Shown here: piece by piece, positions 35,515 to 46,149 of the stretch
Layout of the letters: each line of letters begins with the position of its first letter
Position numbering within the stretch: the first letter of the stretch is position 1
Origin: Motacilla alba alba
Lineage: Eukaryota; Chordata; Aves; Passeriformes; Motacillidae
DNA: 64,000 bases
Assembly (NCBI RefSeq): GCF_015832195.1
Contig: NC_052033.1
Location: forward strand, 3,658,001 to 3,722,000
Reading direction: 5' to 3'
Made by a program: the position numbers and the translations under genes
The notes under the pieces: generated by a model
What the model was told of the DNA's origin: nothing
Databases searched by the model: none
The model's input: the letters and a program-made list of their open reading frames with translations, nothing else

Positions 35515-36791
35515 CCATCCATCCATCCATCCGTCCATCCGTCCATCCATCCATCCATCCATCCATCCATCCATCCATCCATCCATCCATCCATCATCCA
35601 TCCATCATCCATCCATCATCCATCCATCCATCATCCATCCATCCATCCATCCATCCATCCCTCATCCATCATCCATCCATCCATCCATCCCTCATCCATC
35701 ATCCATCCATCCATCCATCCATCCATCCATCCATCCATCCATCCATCATCCATCATCCATCCATCCATCCATCCATCCATCCATCCATCCCTCATCCATC
35801 CATCCATCATCCATCATCCATCCATCATCCATCCATCCATCCATCATCCATCCATCCATCCCTGATCCATCATCCATCCATCCATCCATCCATCCATCCA
35901 TCCATCCATCCATCCCTCATCCATCATCCATCCCTCATCCATCATCCATCCATCCATCATCCATCCATCATCCATCATCCATCCATCCATCCATCATCCA
36001 TCATCCATCCATCATCCATCCATCATCCATCCATCCATCCATCCATCCCTCATCCATCATCTATCCATCCATCATCCATCCATCCATCCATCATCCATCC
36101 ATCATCCATCCATCCATCCATCCATCCATCCATCCATCCATCCATCCATCCATCCCTCATCCATCATCCATCCCTCATCCATCATCCATCCATCCATCAT
36201 CCATCCATCATCCATCATCCATCCATCCATCCATCATCCATCATCCATCCATCATCCATCCATCATCCATCCATCCATCCATCCATCCCTCATCCATCAT
36301 CTATCCATCCATCATCCATCCATCCATCCATCATCCATCCATCATCCATCCATCATCCATCATCCATCCATCCATCCATCATCCATCATCCATCCATCAT
36401 CCATCCATCATCCATCCATCCATCCATCCATCCCTCATCCATCATCTATCCATCCATCATCCATCCATCATCCATCCATCCATCCATCATCCATCCATCC
36501 ATCCATCCATCCATCCATCCATCCATCCATCCATCCATCCATCCATCATCCATCCATCCATCCATCCATCATCCATCCATCATCCATCCATCATCCATCC
36601 ATCCATCATCCATCCATCCATCCATCATCCATCCATCATCCATCCATCCATCCATCCATCCATCCATCCATCATCCATCCATCCATCCATCATCCATCCA
36701 TCATCCATCCATCATCCATCCATCCATCCATCCATCCATCCATCATCCATCCATCATCCATCCATCCATCCATCATCCATCCATCCCTCCC
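35515..36791. repeat. Long (ATCC)n microsatellite with ATC and CTC interruptions
   Basis: About 1.28 kb consists almost entirely of ATCC tetramers, mixed with ATCATCC heptamers, CTCATCC variants, three CTATCC variants and two early CCGTCC units. Neither the tetramer nor its interruptions contain a stop codon in any forward frame. This leaves a 447-codon open frame of His-Pro-Ser-Ile repeats that is not a gene. The tract ends two bases before a CR1 3' terminus at 36,793. Confidence 0.97.
35871..36350. repeat. Perfect 240 bp tandem duplication inside the (ATCC)n tract
   Basis: Positions 35,871-36,110 and 36,111-36,350 are identical over 240 bp, including the pattern of CTCATCC and CTATCC interruptions. 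A third partial match of about 110 bp starts near 36,358. The shared interruption pattern shows that a block was copied as a unit, not built by single-repeat slippage. The perfect identity suggests a recent event or an assembly duplication. Confidence 0.93.
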
Positions 36792-36792
36792 C

Positions 36793-37105
36793 TGTAGAAT
36801 CACACAATGTTTGGGGTTGAAGGGTCCCTACAGATCACCTCATTTCACCCCCTGCCATGGCAGTGACACCTTCCACTGTCCCAGGCTGCTCCAATCCCTG
36901 TCCACCCTGGCCTTGGACACTTCCCGGGATCCAGGGGCAGCCACAGCTTCTCTGGGCACCCTGTGCCAGGGCACAGAGTGAAGAATTTCTTCTAGAATTT
37001 CTTCTAGTCTGAGTCTCCCCTCTTTTAGCTTAAGACCATGTCCTATTTAAAACCCTGTCCCCACTGCCCATGTCAAAAGTCACTCTCCATTTTCATAACT
37101 CCCAT
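36793..37105 (-). mobile_element. CR1 LINE fragment abutting the microsatellite
   Basis: Reverse-complement CR1 3' end: the plus strand starts TGTAGAATCACACAATG and continues 'TTTGGGGTTGAAGG', 'CACCTTCCACTGTCCC', 'CCTGGCCTTGGACACTTCC' and 'CAGCCACAGCTTCTCTGGG'. A 12 bp duplication (AATTTCTTCTAG twice) occurs near 36,985. The element fades near 37,105. It is truncated and non-coding. Confidence 0.9.
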
Positions 37106-38309
37106 CCAGGCCTCCATTCAGCTATGACTGCTCAGTGTGTGGGGCTGAGCAGCCACTTCCACCCCTGTTTATGGCATGAGCCAAACCCTCCTTCAGGAAA
37201 ACCCACTCAGGAGTTTAGTGAATAGTGATGAGTTCTTAAAAAATGTAACTTCTCTGTCTTTCATTGGCCCTCAGCTTTCTGGTCTCCATTTTCAAGCTCC
37301 TTACTCGTTGCAGAAAGTTCTCTGGAAGTGTTTTCTGCTTGGCTGGAAGCTCAGAGGGTAGCATTGCTTCTCCTACCATTGGGTGACCCCTGGTAGTGGA
37401 GCTTTAAGCCAGTTATGAGATATGTAGAGTGCTCTGTCTGTGCTCTTGACATGACAAGAACATTAAACTGCTTGGAAACAATTGGGTGGTAAATAAGCTT
37501 GTTCAGTAATTATGCACAAACTGCTCTGGCTATGTCCAGATGTTCCTGCTTTGTCAGATTCCCCTTCTGCAGTGTAGGACTGGGAGGTCATCTGATAATG
37601 GTCAAAGCTGTTAGAACATGACCTGCTGCTTCTCCACCTTCAATATGAGAGATCAAATCAGGAGAATCACTCAGAATTTGTAGCTGAATAGCATTTTTTG
37701 TCTCCATTAGTTATCAGAAACTGTGTATAAATTAGAAATGCCCTTACTGGCATTGTATTTGGCTTTTCAGTAGTGTTAGTGACTGCAAAAATGATACAGC
37801 AATAGAGTATTTGGCTCTTTGTGTTTCATCTGAAGCCTCTTAATGCCTGTAAAAATCTCTCTAAAAGCAGGGAAGAGAGAGAAGAGGGACTTCAGAATTT
37901 TGGGAGGAGGAATGCATAAAATGCAGACAGAAAGGAGGCTGAAATATGAACATATGAGACACTCCAGGGAGTCCCTGAGGTAGCTCAGGAAGGCTATGGA
38001 TCCTGTTTAGTTTGTGAAATTAATTGAAAAAGGAAAGAAGTTTATATTCTGTGCTATTCCTGCGCTGTTCTGTGCTTAGCAAAATATGTTTAAAAAAAAA
38101 GAAAAAAAGACCTGGAAAACCAAACCTCTCCATTCCATTTGGTTTTAGGCCTTGGCCAAGAGCTCTGGAAACTGCCCCAGTCCCTGTGGGCTGTGTGTGC
38201 TCCAGCGTGGAGCACCTCCCTGTTCAGCAGGAGGGACGCTCCTCAGAGAATGCCAGCAGGGGAATTGCTGTGCTGGGAGCTTGGGACAAAGGAATGGCTC
38301 CAAAGGGCA
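37106..38309. other. Unique non-coding DNA
   Basis: No gene or transposon was recognised. An A-rich patch lies at 38,090-38,110. Frames are short, or run into the LTR that follows. Confidence 0.45.
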
Positions 38310-38314
38310 GGAAG

Positions 38315-38933
38315 TGTCGGGACCCAGGACATTCCTCTGGCTGCCCTGGCTGATTCAAGACCCTGGCAGGGGGCTCAGAGACCTTGGCACAGAGTCAAAA
38401 ACACCTGTGCTTTCGATTTTAACCCATGGAAACAATTACCAACTTTGTGTGAGGATTTACAAAGCCACAATAGTTTGAGTAGAACGATAGTTAATTTGTC
38501 ACAGGGTGAAAAAGTAGAATTTTGGGGTTTTAGAATGGGGGTTCAAGAGGCACGATGGAGGAATCTGGGTGTGTCCTGTCCTCCTTCTCCTTCTTCTTGT
38601 CCTCCATCTTCTGCTGGGATGGTGGCACTTTTGGATTGGTTTAGAGTAGAGACAGAGTGTCCAACAGGGTGATAGGCACTGGAAAATTATTGTGAATAAA
38701 GTACACGTTGTTCTTAGTATAAAAAGTTAACACCACCCCAAGGGCAGGCACTGGGCCTCAACCCGACCTGCCGGACAGATCTCAGCAGGCCAGAGAAATA
38801 ATGTAATAAATAAAGAAAAATAAACAACCTTGAAAAGCAAAACCGAGGAATCTCAACTACTTCTTCAGGGGCAAGACTAAGGAAAAAAACTGTTTAACAC
38901 CTCAGAGTCATCTCAACCACAGAAACCCGAGCA
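38315..38933 (+). mobile_element. Solo ERV LTR with 5 bp target duplication (ERVL-type)
   Basis: This 619 bp element starts TGTCGGGACCC and ends CCCGAGCA, with canonical TG...CA ends. GGAAG is duplicated at 38,310-38,314 and 38,934-38,938. It carries a TATA box (TATAAAAAG, 38,718-38,726) and an AATAAA signal at 38,805-38,810. I recognise phrases such as 'GGATTTACAAAGCCAC', 'CTCCATCTTCTGCTGGGATG' and 'CGACCTGCCGGACAGATC' from a passerine LTR family. The 5 bp duplication fits ERVL-type integration. Having one LTR between the duplicated bases means the internal genes were lost by LTR-LTR recombination. The 177- and 109-codon frames nearby partly read this element. Confidence 0.88.
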
Positions 38934-38938
38934 GGAAG

Positions 38939-41269
38939 GGCAGGCAGCTCACGGTGTGGGGACACTTGCTCTGCCTCTCCTGTCTGCAGCTGACGTGTGG
39001 AGGAGCAGGGGCAGCCCTAGATGGGGAACAGGCTGTTCCCACGTCAGGCAGGAAGTGCAGGAAATCCCATGGGCAGCTCTGTGCTCTGTAATGACTTCCA
39101 GATGATCAGCCCATCCCAAATGTGCTGTGGTTGTCTGGATATGTGTTCATACACACATCGAGAAGCTTCTACAGAAAATCAGAGGATCTCCTTTAAAGCC
39201 ATACCTTGGCCTGAACCATGGGCCTTGGATGTAGAGATCCATGGGGTGGGTTTGGCTTTCCCTCCACCAAGGGACATTCATGCTCAACCTGTGGAAAATG
39301 TGCTTTGGTTTAATTGCGTAGAATTTATATTTTTGGCAAACAAAACTGCAGAATCTACTTGGATTTGCAAATATCTTTACTGGAGTGCTCTCACCAAAGG
39401 TTCTTTACGCTATGGGTGGGAGATGAAGCCATGTCCTTCCCCGGGCTTGATCTGGCTAAAGAATAAATGCTCAGTTTTCTTGCTGGAGAAAGGTCATTCA
39501 TGGAGTTCCCAAAATGAAGGGTGAAGTGAGAGATTTTGCAGATTATAGAAGTATTTGGGATGGTCCCAACTTCAGCAGCAGGTGGGAATGATAAGAGCTA
39601 AGTGGGTTCCTTTGTGCCATGTTAAAGCAGATTTCCGGGCAGGTGGAGCTGTGGCTGTGGGGAGGGAAGGTGACCCAGCTGCAGGGGTGTTAAATGCTGC
39701 CTGCTTGCCCTGCCTGCAGCAGATACAAACTGCAAAAGCCCAAATGCACCTCTCAGAGCCCTCATGTGTCAGCACCTTGCTGACAATTACATGTGGGTTT
39801 AATTAGCTTGCCAAGCAGGACCTATTACAGCATCTCCTCTGCTGGAGGGATTGCCAGTAGGAAATGTGAGATAGGAAATGCTGGCAGATCTCAGGTTGCC
39901 AGGGGCTCTCAGGGATTCATGCAGGTGAGGTGCAATAAGGGCAGCCTCCAGCACTCCTCCTTGGCTCTGTGCATCCCCCTGGAGCAAGGATGGGCACCCA
40001 GGTGCATTGGTGGTGGCATGTGCCTGTGGATGTATGCCTGGCACCTTTCTGGTGCTGCACAGGGGGGAGGAAAAGGCAGAGCAGGAGATTTTCCTGGGGC
40101 AGCCCAGTGATGCTTGCTTTTTCTGAAAAGCTTTGATGTGATATTTTCCTGTAGTTTCTTAATAAATTGTAATTTGAGCTTGAAGGTGACAGGGTAATCC
40201 CCTCAAGGAGTGTATTTGAGGGAATGCTGCACCAGATGGTGCACCAGGATGGATTTATTCTCAGTGTCTTTCTGCCCTGCAGGGTCTCCCTGGAAGTATT
40301 TACTACTTTCTTCATTTTTGACCTTGCACTTTCCAGGAACTCATCAGATGGAAGTGGTGAAAGGAAGGAAAAGGGGGTGAATTATCAGAGAGGGTTTTCA
40401 TAATGGTTCCTGTGGTGCACCTTTGACACCTGGCCTGGTCCCACTAAGCTCAGCTCTAGGCTTAATGGCTTCTAGGAGTGACCCCACAACCTCAGAGACT
40501 GATTCCAAGGCTTGTGTGCCCCACATCTCCTACAGACTCACTCCCTGGGTGCCACACAGCTCAGGGACTGAACAGAAAGGGGCAGTCAGGTGCCAGCGTG
40601 GCTGGGTCCTGATGGAACATGCTGAGGGCTCTTTCCAGACTTGGATGTGTGAGAGTTTCCAGACTCTCCTGCTGATTTTCCAGCCACCTCTGGGAAAGAG
40701 GGCTCTCCCAGATAGCTGCTTAGAAGCTGTGTGCTGAGGGAAGCAGCTGCATGACTGAGAGAGAAAAACCAGGCTGATGCTGGGATGGAAAAGGATGCCT
40801 TGAAGGCACCCTCATTTATCTCACAATGCTGCTGATGCCAGCTGGGACTTTCTTCCTGCAGCACTCCTGGTACACAGAGGAGATGCTGGCTCCTCCTCTG
40901 GGGTTTGTTCTCTTTTCTGATGAAGTTTTTCTGCTCCCCACACCTGGGTGTTGACTGCAGATCGGCTCTGGGTACTCTTTGGTTGTGGTGTGGAAAATAG
41001 GCTCTAATCACCTTGTCCAGCTTCCCCTGTCCAGGGTGGATCTGAGACTGGGGCACAAGCCAGGGATGTCCCTGGATCCCTCAGGGAATTCCTGTTGGCA
41101 AACCATGCTCCAGAGTTTCTCCCTTCCTCCAAAGGGCTACACTTTTGTATTTAAGAGCTGAGAGACTGACAGTCAGCAGAATGAAAAAAAAAAAAAAAAA
41201 AGGAAAATAAAGGGAAAATTTGATGGTATTGTGTTAGAACTTTGGGATGTAGATGATGTTTGTGTCTGA
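38939..41269. other. Non-coding DNA containing one 167-codon open frame
   Basis: A plus-strand frame of 167 codons (39,021-39,524) begins 87 bp after the solo LTR. It has no recognised domain, although its Cys/Trp content and the 'AAAGAATAAATGCTC' near its end made me consider ERV-derived sequence. A 156-codon minus-strand frame (40,586-41,056) also lacks features. A run of 18 A lies at 41,184-41,201. No gene call is supported. Confidence 0.4.
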
Positions 41270-41721
41270 TGATGTATGATATCTTAGGTTTTAGCTTTCT
41301 GTTCTGGTTTAGTGTGTGAGTCTGAGCTTCATATGAGGGGATGCTGAGCTCTCTGCACAGAGCAGGGAGACAAAACAATTCCTGCTCCAGCTGGGCACCA
41401 AGGACAAATGATCCAAACCTCAGCCCAGGAGCACAAACAGCGTGGGCTGAGGAGAGAAAAACAAGCAGGGTGGGAGTGCCTGGGCTAAAGCTGGAACGGG
41501 ACAATGAACTGCAAGGTGCAAATGGAGCAGAACTGATCCAAGGGAGAGACCCCGGGAGCACTCGTGCATTTTGGGACCATTTGGGTTCATCTTGGGTGCA
41601 GCCCTGGCTGGGCTCTTGTGCTGCCCAAGGTGGATCCATGGAGGAGATCCTTTGAATAAATCCCTGCTTTATTCTTTAGCTCTGTCAGCCTCTGCTCTGG
41701 GTCAGCCTTCACAAGGCTTCA
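41270..41721 (+). mobile_element. ERV LTR, family B copy 1, plus strand
   Basis: The element starts near TGATGTATGATATCTTAGG and ends near CACAAGGCTTCA. It is alignable with 43,890-44,409 (reverse) and 63,773-64,000 (reverse) through 'TTTTAGCTTT', 'GAGACAAAACAATTCCT', 'CACCAAGGACA', 'GTGCAAATGGAGCAGAACT' and 'TGGATCCATGGAGGAGATCC'. The R region carries GAATAAATCCCTGCTTTATT, which includes the poly(A) signal. No clean 4 bp target duplication was found, so the ends are approximate. The 162-codon minus frame (41,151-41,639) is antisense to it. Confidence 0.75.
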
Positions 41722-43852
41722 ATTACATGGTACAAATGTGTAATTGCAGTGTTGGTGTCAGCATCAATGTTAATATTGCAAATCACATCTCATTGGTTTT
41801 TAAACTGACGTTAGTGCAAGGAGAGCTGGTAGGGGAGCCATGTGGATGATGCTTTCTTGAGGGAAAGATGACGTAGCAGACAGTGAGAACAGGAGGGAGA
41901 GGGGATTGCAGCCCTGCCATGGCATGGCTGTGGTCCTTGAGAAGGCCACGAGGGTCCATCCTGGTTTCCCATGCTCTGCCCCCAAATGCCAACCCACATC
42001 CCCTGTGCAGCAGTGGTAACTCCATAGCTCCCCAGACACAAACACAGTAATCTGATTTATCACGGCCCTTTGATGACCTCAACAGCCCCTCTGCACACAT
42101 TTTTACGGGTACTGCTCACACTAATCCAAACCCTTCAGACAGATGCCACTTTGAGAGCAAAACCTTCCATGAAATCCTGCTTCCACTGAGGCTCCAAAGA
42201 AAACCATCTTCTCTGTGTTATGCTGGTTTGAAGAGCACATGAAGCTTTTGTCTTTGGTTCAATGCCAGACTAAAGGTCTTCTACCTTATAAACTATCAGA
42301 GCTAGAAAGATTTGCTCTCTAAATGGCTCCATCTGCATTTGCACTGTATATATATATTATGGATTTGCTTATGTCATGGAGCACTTCAAATATCCCTTAA
42401 TAAAATAAGGGACCCCAAGGTAGCTATATATACTGGCAGAAAGTTTTTCTGTGCTTTGGAGCCATGGAAAAATTGGAGCTCCTAAAGATTTCTTCTTTTT
42501 TTCTATGGTTTCCACTGTGAGCATTTAAAACTGCAGGACATCCTGGATCCTGTTGCATGGAGGGATGCTGCCATGGTCCTCTGAACCTGACAGAAGCAGA
42601 AATGGAAATTGCTTTAAGAAAATGTGGAATGTGCTGCTTGTCTCCTGGCTGGCCTCGGAGATCAGCGAGCTGCCCTGGGAAGGTCTCTGATGACCAGAGG
42701 GAAATATGAGCAGAGAGAAATTGCTCCTGAGCTTTGTTTCCAAGGGCTGGGGATGTGGCTGGCAGGTTCACAGCTTTCCAGCAGGAAGCTGTTGTTGCTG
42801 CTCAGAGAGGTCTCTCCAGCTGTGAGTGACCCCCCAGATGATCCTTTGCTTCACACAACCCCTGACACCTGACTGGGGATGCTGAAAAGCTGAAAAGCTG
42901 TTTTTCCACGAGGCTTTGTTGGCTACATCCCAAACACCAGGCTACAAGGTGGGATTGCTGTCTTCATTCAAAAAGAAGTCTCAGGGCCCCAGATTGCTCC
43001 TTGGCTCCCTGGAAATTTCCTAGGGGAGCTCACTTGGCTCCCAGTGGCACCAGTGAACTGAGCAAGCAAATAAATGTTTGCTTTCTGCTTATTTAACACC
43101 GTTCTACCCCCAGATGTCTTTTGGGATAGGATCCTCATGGATCCTTCCCATGAGACTGGACAACAGGGGTAGTGTCTCACAAACCCTTTGCCCAAGAAGT
43201 CCAACCTTTTTTGTCTCTCCTGGCTGAAACCAGACAATAAATATGTGGCTGGTTCTGCCCCAGCAACTGCAAACAAAGATTGACTGCCAAGCTGCGAGCA
43301 CCTCTCTGCTCTGAATTTAGCTTTCAATTCTCCCTTAATTTATTATTTGCAGTTAATTTAATCCATATTGACCTGCCTCAAAGAGAAAAAAGCTCTAGAT
43401 TTGGTGAAAAATAATCTATTTTTAATTATTTCTGATGTAGAACACTGGCCCATAAATAAATTCCACTGCTACCCAGTGGTTTTTTTGCCGTCAGAACTGT
43501 CTTGCTGGAATCAATAAACAGTTGATTAAAAACCTTGTTATTTAATATATTCAGTAACCCTAATCTATTCATTAGAAACTTAATCACTTTCATGTCACCA
43601 GCTGCTGTGATGGAGAAAAGAGCTGTAGCTAATTATTAGCAATTTTACAAAGCTAATATTGAATTTCTAATGGGTCCTCTGTGGCCTCTATTTCAAGCAC
43701 TTTGTATATCCCACAAACATGTGTTCTGGCTCTGGGCAGGGCCAAGCACCTCAGGCTTCCAACCTTGTGGGTAAACTTTGAGCCTAGCAACCAAGTCTCT
43801 GGTTGTTTTGGGAGTGGAACACGAGTGCACAGGGCTGGCCCCTGGCCAGGTC
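41722..43852. other. Unique non-coding DNA, AT-rich conserved-looking block at the end
   Basis: No gene was recognised. A short (TA)n run lies near 42,348. Positions 43,320-43,680 are AT-rich, unique and full of homeodomain-type motifs (TTAATTT, TTTTAATTATTT, AGCTAATTATTAGC), which makes the block a candidate conserved regulatory element. Frames here have no domains. Confidence 0.4.
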
Positions 43853-43889
43853 ACCCACTGGCCATGGGACAGGGAGCTGCTGGTCGTGG
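43853..43889. repeat. Left half of a two-unit 44 bp minisatellite split by an LTR
   Basis: The 24 bp from 43,853 to 43,876 (begins ACCCACTGGCC, ends GGGACAGGGAG) recurs exactly at 44,421-44,444, on the other side of the LTR. Removing the LTR and one copy of its 4 bp duplication leaves the two 24-mers 44 bp apart. The retrovirus therefore landed in a short tandem repeat. Confidence 0.85.
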
Positions 43890-44409
43890 TGATGCCTTTT
43901 TCAGCCTTACCGACAGACAGAGGCCAGACAAATTCAAAAGAATAAAAGCAGATTTATTTAATGCAAGGCCTTCAGGTACATTAAGGGCAGACAAAGCTAG
44001 AGACAGAGGCCAGACAAATTTGAAGGAATAAAAGCAGATTTATGTAATGAAAGGCCTTCAGGTATATTAAGGGCAGACAAAGCCTCCCCAAGGGGCTACG
44101 CCCAAAATGGTCACCAGTTTTTCAGACAGATGTAAGTTTGGTCTATTTGCATATCAGGGGTTAATTGTCCAATTATAACTTCAGGTAATGAAGTCACAAT
44201 CCCCCAGTTTGCTTCTCCCCAAAACACTGTTGTGTATACTTTTCTGGGCCTGAGGGTGTAGGGTGTCCTTGGTTCTCAGGCCTGGAAGGATTGTTTTGTC
44301 TGACCAAACTGTGAAGAGAGTTAGCTAACACTCCAAATGGAGTTCAGAGTTCTGCACTAATGCAGTACAGGATCTGAAGGATAGAAAAAGCTAAAATCTT
44401 AAGGCATCA
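43890..44409 (-). mobile_element. Solo ERV LTR, family B copy 2, with 4 bp target duplication
   Basis: This 520 bp element lies on the minus strand. Its ends are exact inverted repeats (TGATGCC at 43,890 and GGCATCA ending at 44,409). GTGG is duplicated at 43,886-43,889 and 44,410-44,413. A 4 bp duplication is characteristic of gammaretrovirus-like (ERV1) integration. The R/U5 side contains an 86 bp tandem duplication covering the poly(A) signal region. 'TATTTGCATATCAGGGGTTAATTG' links it to copy 3 at the window end. No coding sequence remains. Confidence 0.88.
43915..44083. repeat. 86 bp tandem duplication across the LTR poly(A) region
   Basis: Positions 43,915-43,997 and 44,001-44,083 match at 77 of 83 bases with period 86. 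Each copy contains GAATAAAAGCAGATTTAT (the reverse complement of the LTR's AATAAA...TTTATTC R motif). Six substitutions separate the copies, so the duplication is not new. Confidence 0.93.
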
Positions 44410-44444
44410 GTGGGACAAGGACCCACTGGCCATGGGACAGGGAG
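44410..44444. repeat. Right half of the split 44 bp minisatellite
   Basis: This contains the second exact 24 bp copy (44,421-44,444) and, at 44,410-44,413, the GTGG target duplication of the intervening LTR. Confidence 0.85.
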
Positions 44445-46149
44445 GTCCTGTGCCCTGGCCACTGATCTGGGTACCCAGCTATGGTGTGGGGTGCTTTCCT
44501 TTTGCTCTGCTGTGTCCTTTTTGAGGGACAAAGTTTATCCTTTTTGAGGATCAAGGGGAGACAACTGAAAAAGGCATTGAGGGCTTGAAGTGTATCCAGA
44601 GAAGAGAATGGAGACAATGGGACTGTCTCATTACAATCCTCTTTCAGAAGTGTGTTGCTGAGAGGTGACTGAACACAAACACTTCCTCCCTTGGGCTCCA
44701 TCTCGCTGCCTGGGGTGGGAGTTTGCCAGATGGAAGGAAATAAATACACAAACATACATGTAAACTCTTCCAGAATGGCTTCATGGCCTCATTTTTGAAA
44801 AGATGTGATCAAGCTTGTTTTATGGCCTTGGCGAGCTCCTGGTGGCATCTGGCTGAGCTAAATATTGCACTTAATAGTGCAAGGCAGCAGTGGCTGCAGA
44901 GCTGGCTGCCTTTCTCATGTGTTTACAAATGTGCTGCAGCAATTCCATGGAAATTAGCACAGAGCCTGAACAACAAAACGGGATGGGGAACAAAGAGAAA
45001 TATCTCTTGGCCTCTCTGCTGTTTGTGTGGGTTTCAGTTGGTGTGTCTGCCTATGGCCCTCATGCACAGCACTCTCGCTGCTACTCTTTATTAGTATTGC
45101 TAGGTTTTACCTTCCAAAACCTCCTAAAATCTTTTTTCCTTATATAGCAGATACTAGTTACTACTGGCAAAAGGTGTAACCTGGACTCCTGTAAGTTATT
45201 CTGAAATACGAGGCTTTTGCCCTATTGTGTGGCGTTGTGATCTATGAATTTGCAAAACAGCAACACTGAAAAAGTATTTAGAGATTAGAATTTGCCAGCT
45301 TGCCAGACAGACTGTTTAGTGAGGATACTTTTGATTTCAGAGGTTTGAAGGGACCTCTTTGTCAGTTCTTGGTTCAGTGTCTCTGACACGGAGCCCAGGG
45401 CTTCAGGACTCTGTCTCCAGTACCCAGCAGCTCTCCCTGGGCTACAGCTCCGTTCTCTTAGGTAGGGAATTTCAAACACTTTTCATTTTTGCTTGAATCT
45501 GAATGAAACAAAGAAAAAGAGGCATCAAAATTGTCCAGAAAACACAATTTCTTCCTCCAGACAACTCCAAGGAGCGTAGTGTGATGCAAGATTTGCCATG
45601 GGTGTGAAATGCTGCCCTTGTTTTCAGCTGCAGAGGAGCTCTCTGGGGTGCTGGCAGCAGCTCCAGGGCACAGGGCCAGCGTGTTGCTCTGCTTGCAGGG
45701 CGCAGGGCTGTTGACACAGTGGGTCACTTCTCCTGAGCTCCTGCTGGGTGGTGGCTGCAAGCATGGAAGTGGGGAAGGGCACGCTGAGCCACCCAGCAGG
45801 GGTGAGCAGGCCCTGCTTGGCCTTCTGTGGTTTTCTGCAAGGAGCAGAAAGTTGTCCTGAGGACGTCTGGAAATGCTCTGTGGTGTGATGCAGAGGACGT
45901 GCCAGTGCCACCAGCTGATCCCAGATCCCACCTGATGTTTTCCTCAAGCAATGAGTGCCTCTGGTGGCAGTGGGGACAGTGGAGCTGGGCCAGTGCTCCC
46001 TGCCCAGGGAGGTGGGCTCTCTTGGCTGCCACAATGACACATGGAGAGAAGCACAGATCCTGTTCAGTCACGTGCTGGCAGCTCTCCCAGATTCCAGCAA
46101 ACCCGAAGCTGAGGAGGAGCCACCAGAGGAGGTTTTGAGGTGTGCACCC
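44445..46149. other. Unique non-coding DNA
   Basis: No gene was recognised. Overlapping frames of 103-157 codons on both strands at 45,458-46,164 lie in a locally GC-richer stretch and show no domain. That mutual overlap is what chance produces when stops are rare. Confidence 0.45.

Noticed and set aside
35454..36797. 447-codon open frame encoding a His-Pro-Ser-Ile repeat protein
   Set aside because: It is the (ATCC)n microsatellite read in frame. The repeat lacks stops in every forward frame, and nothing flanking it supports a gene.
41184..41201. A18 run as a retroposon tail next to the family B LTR
   Set aside because: It precedes the LTR by about 70 bp with unique sequence between, and no retroposon body is recognisable on its left.
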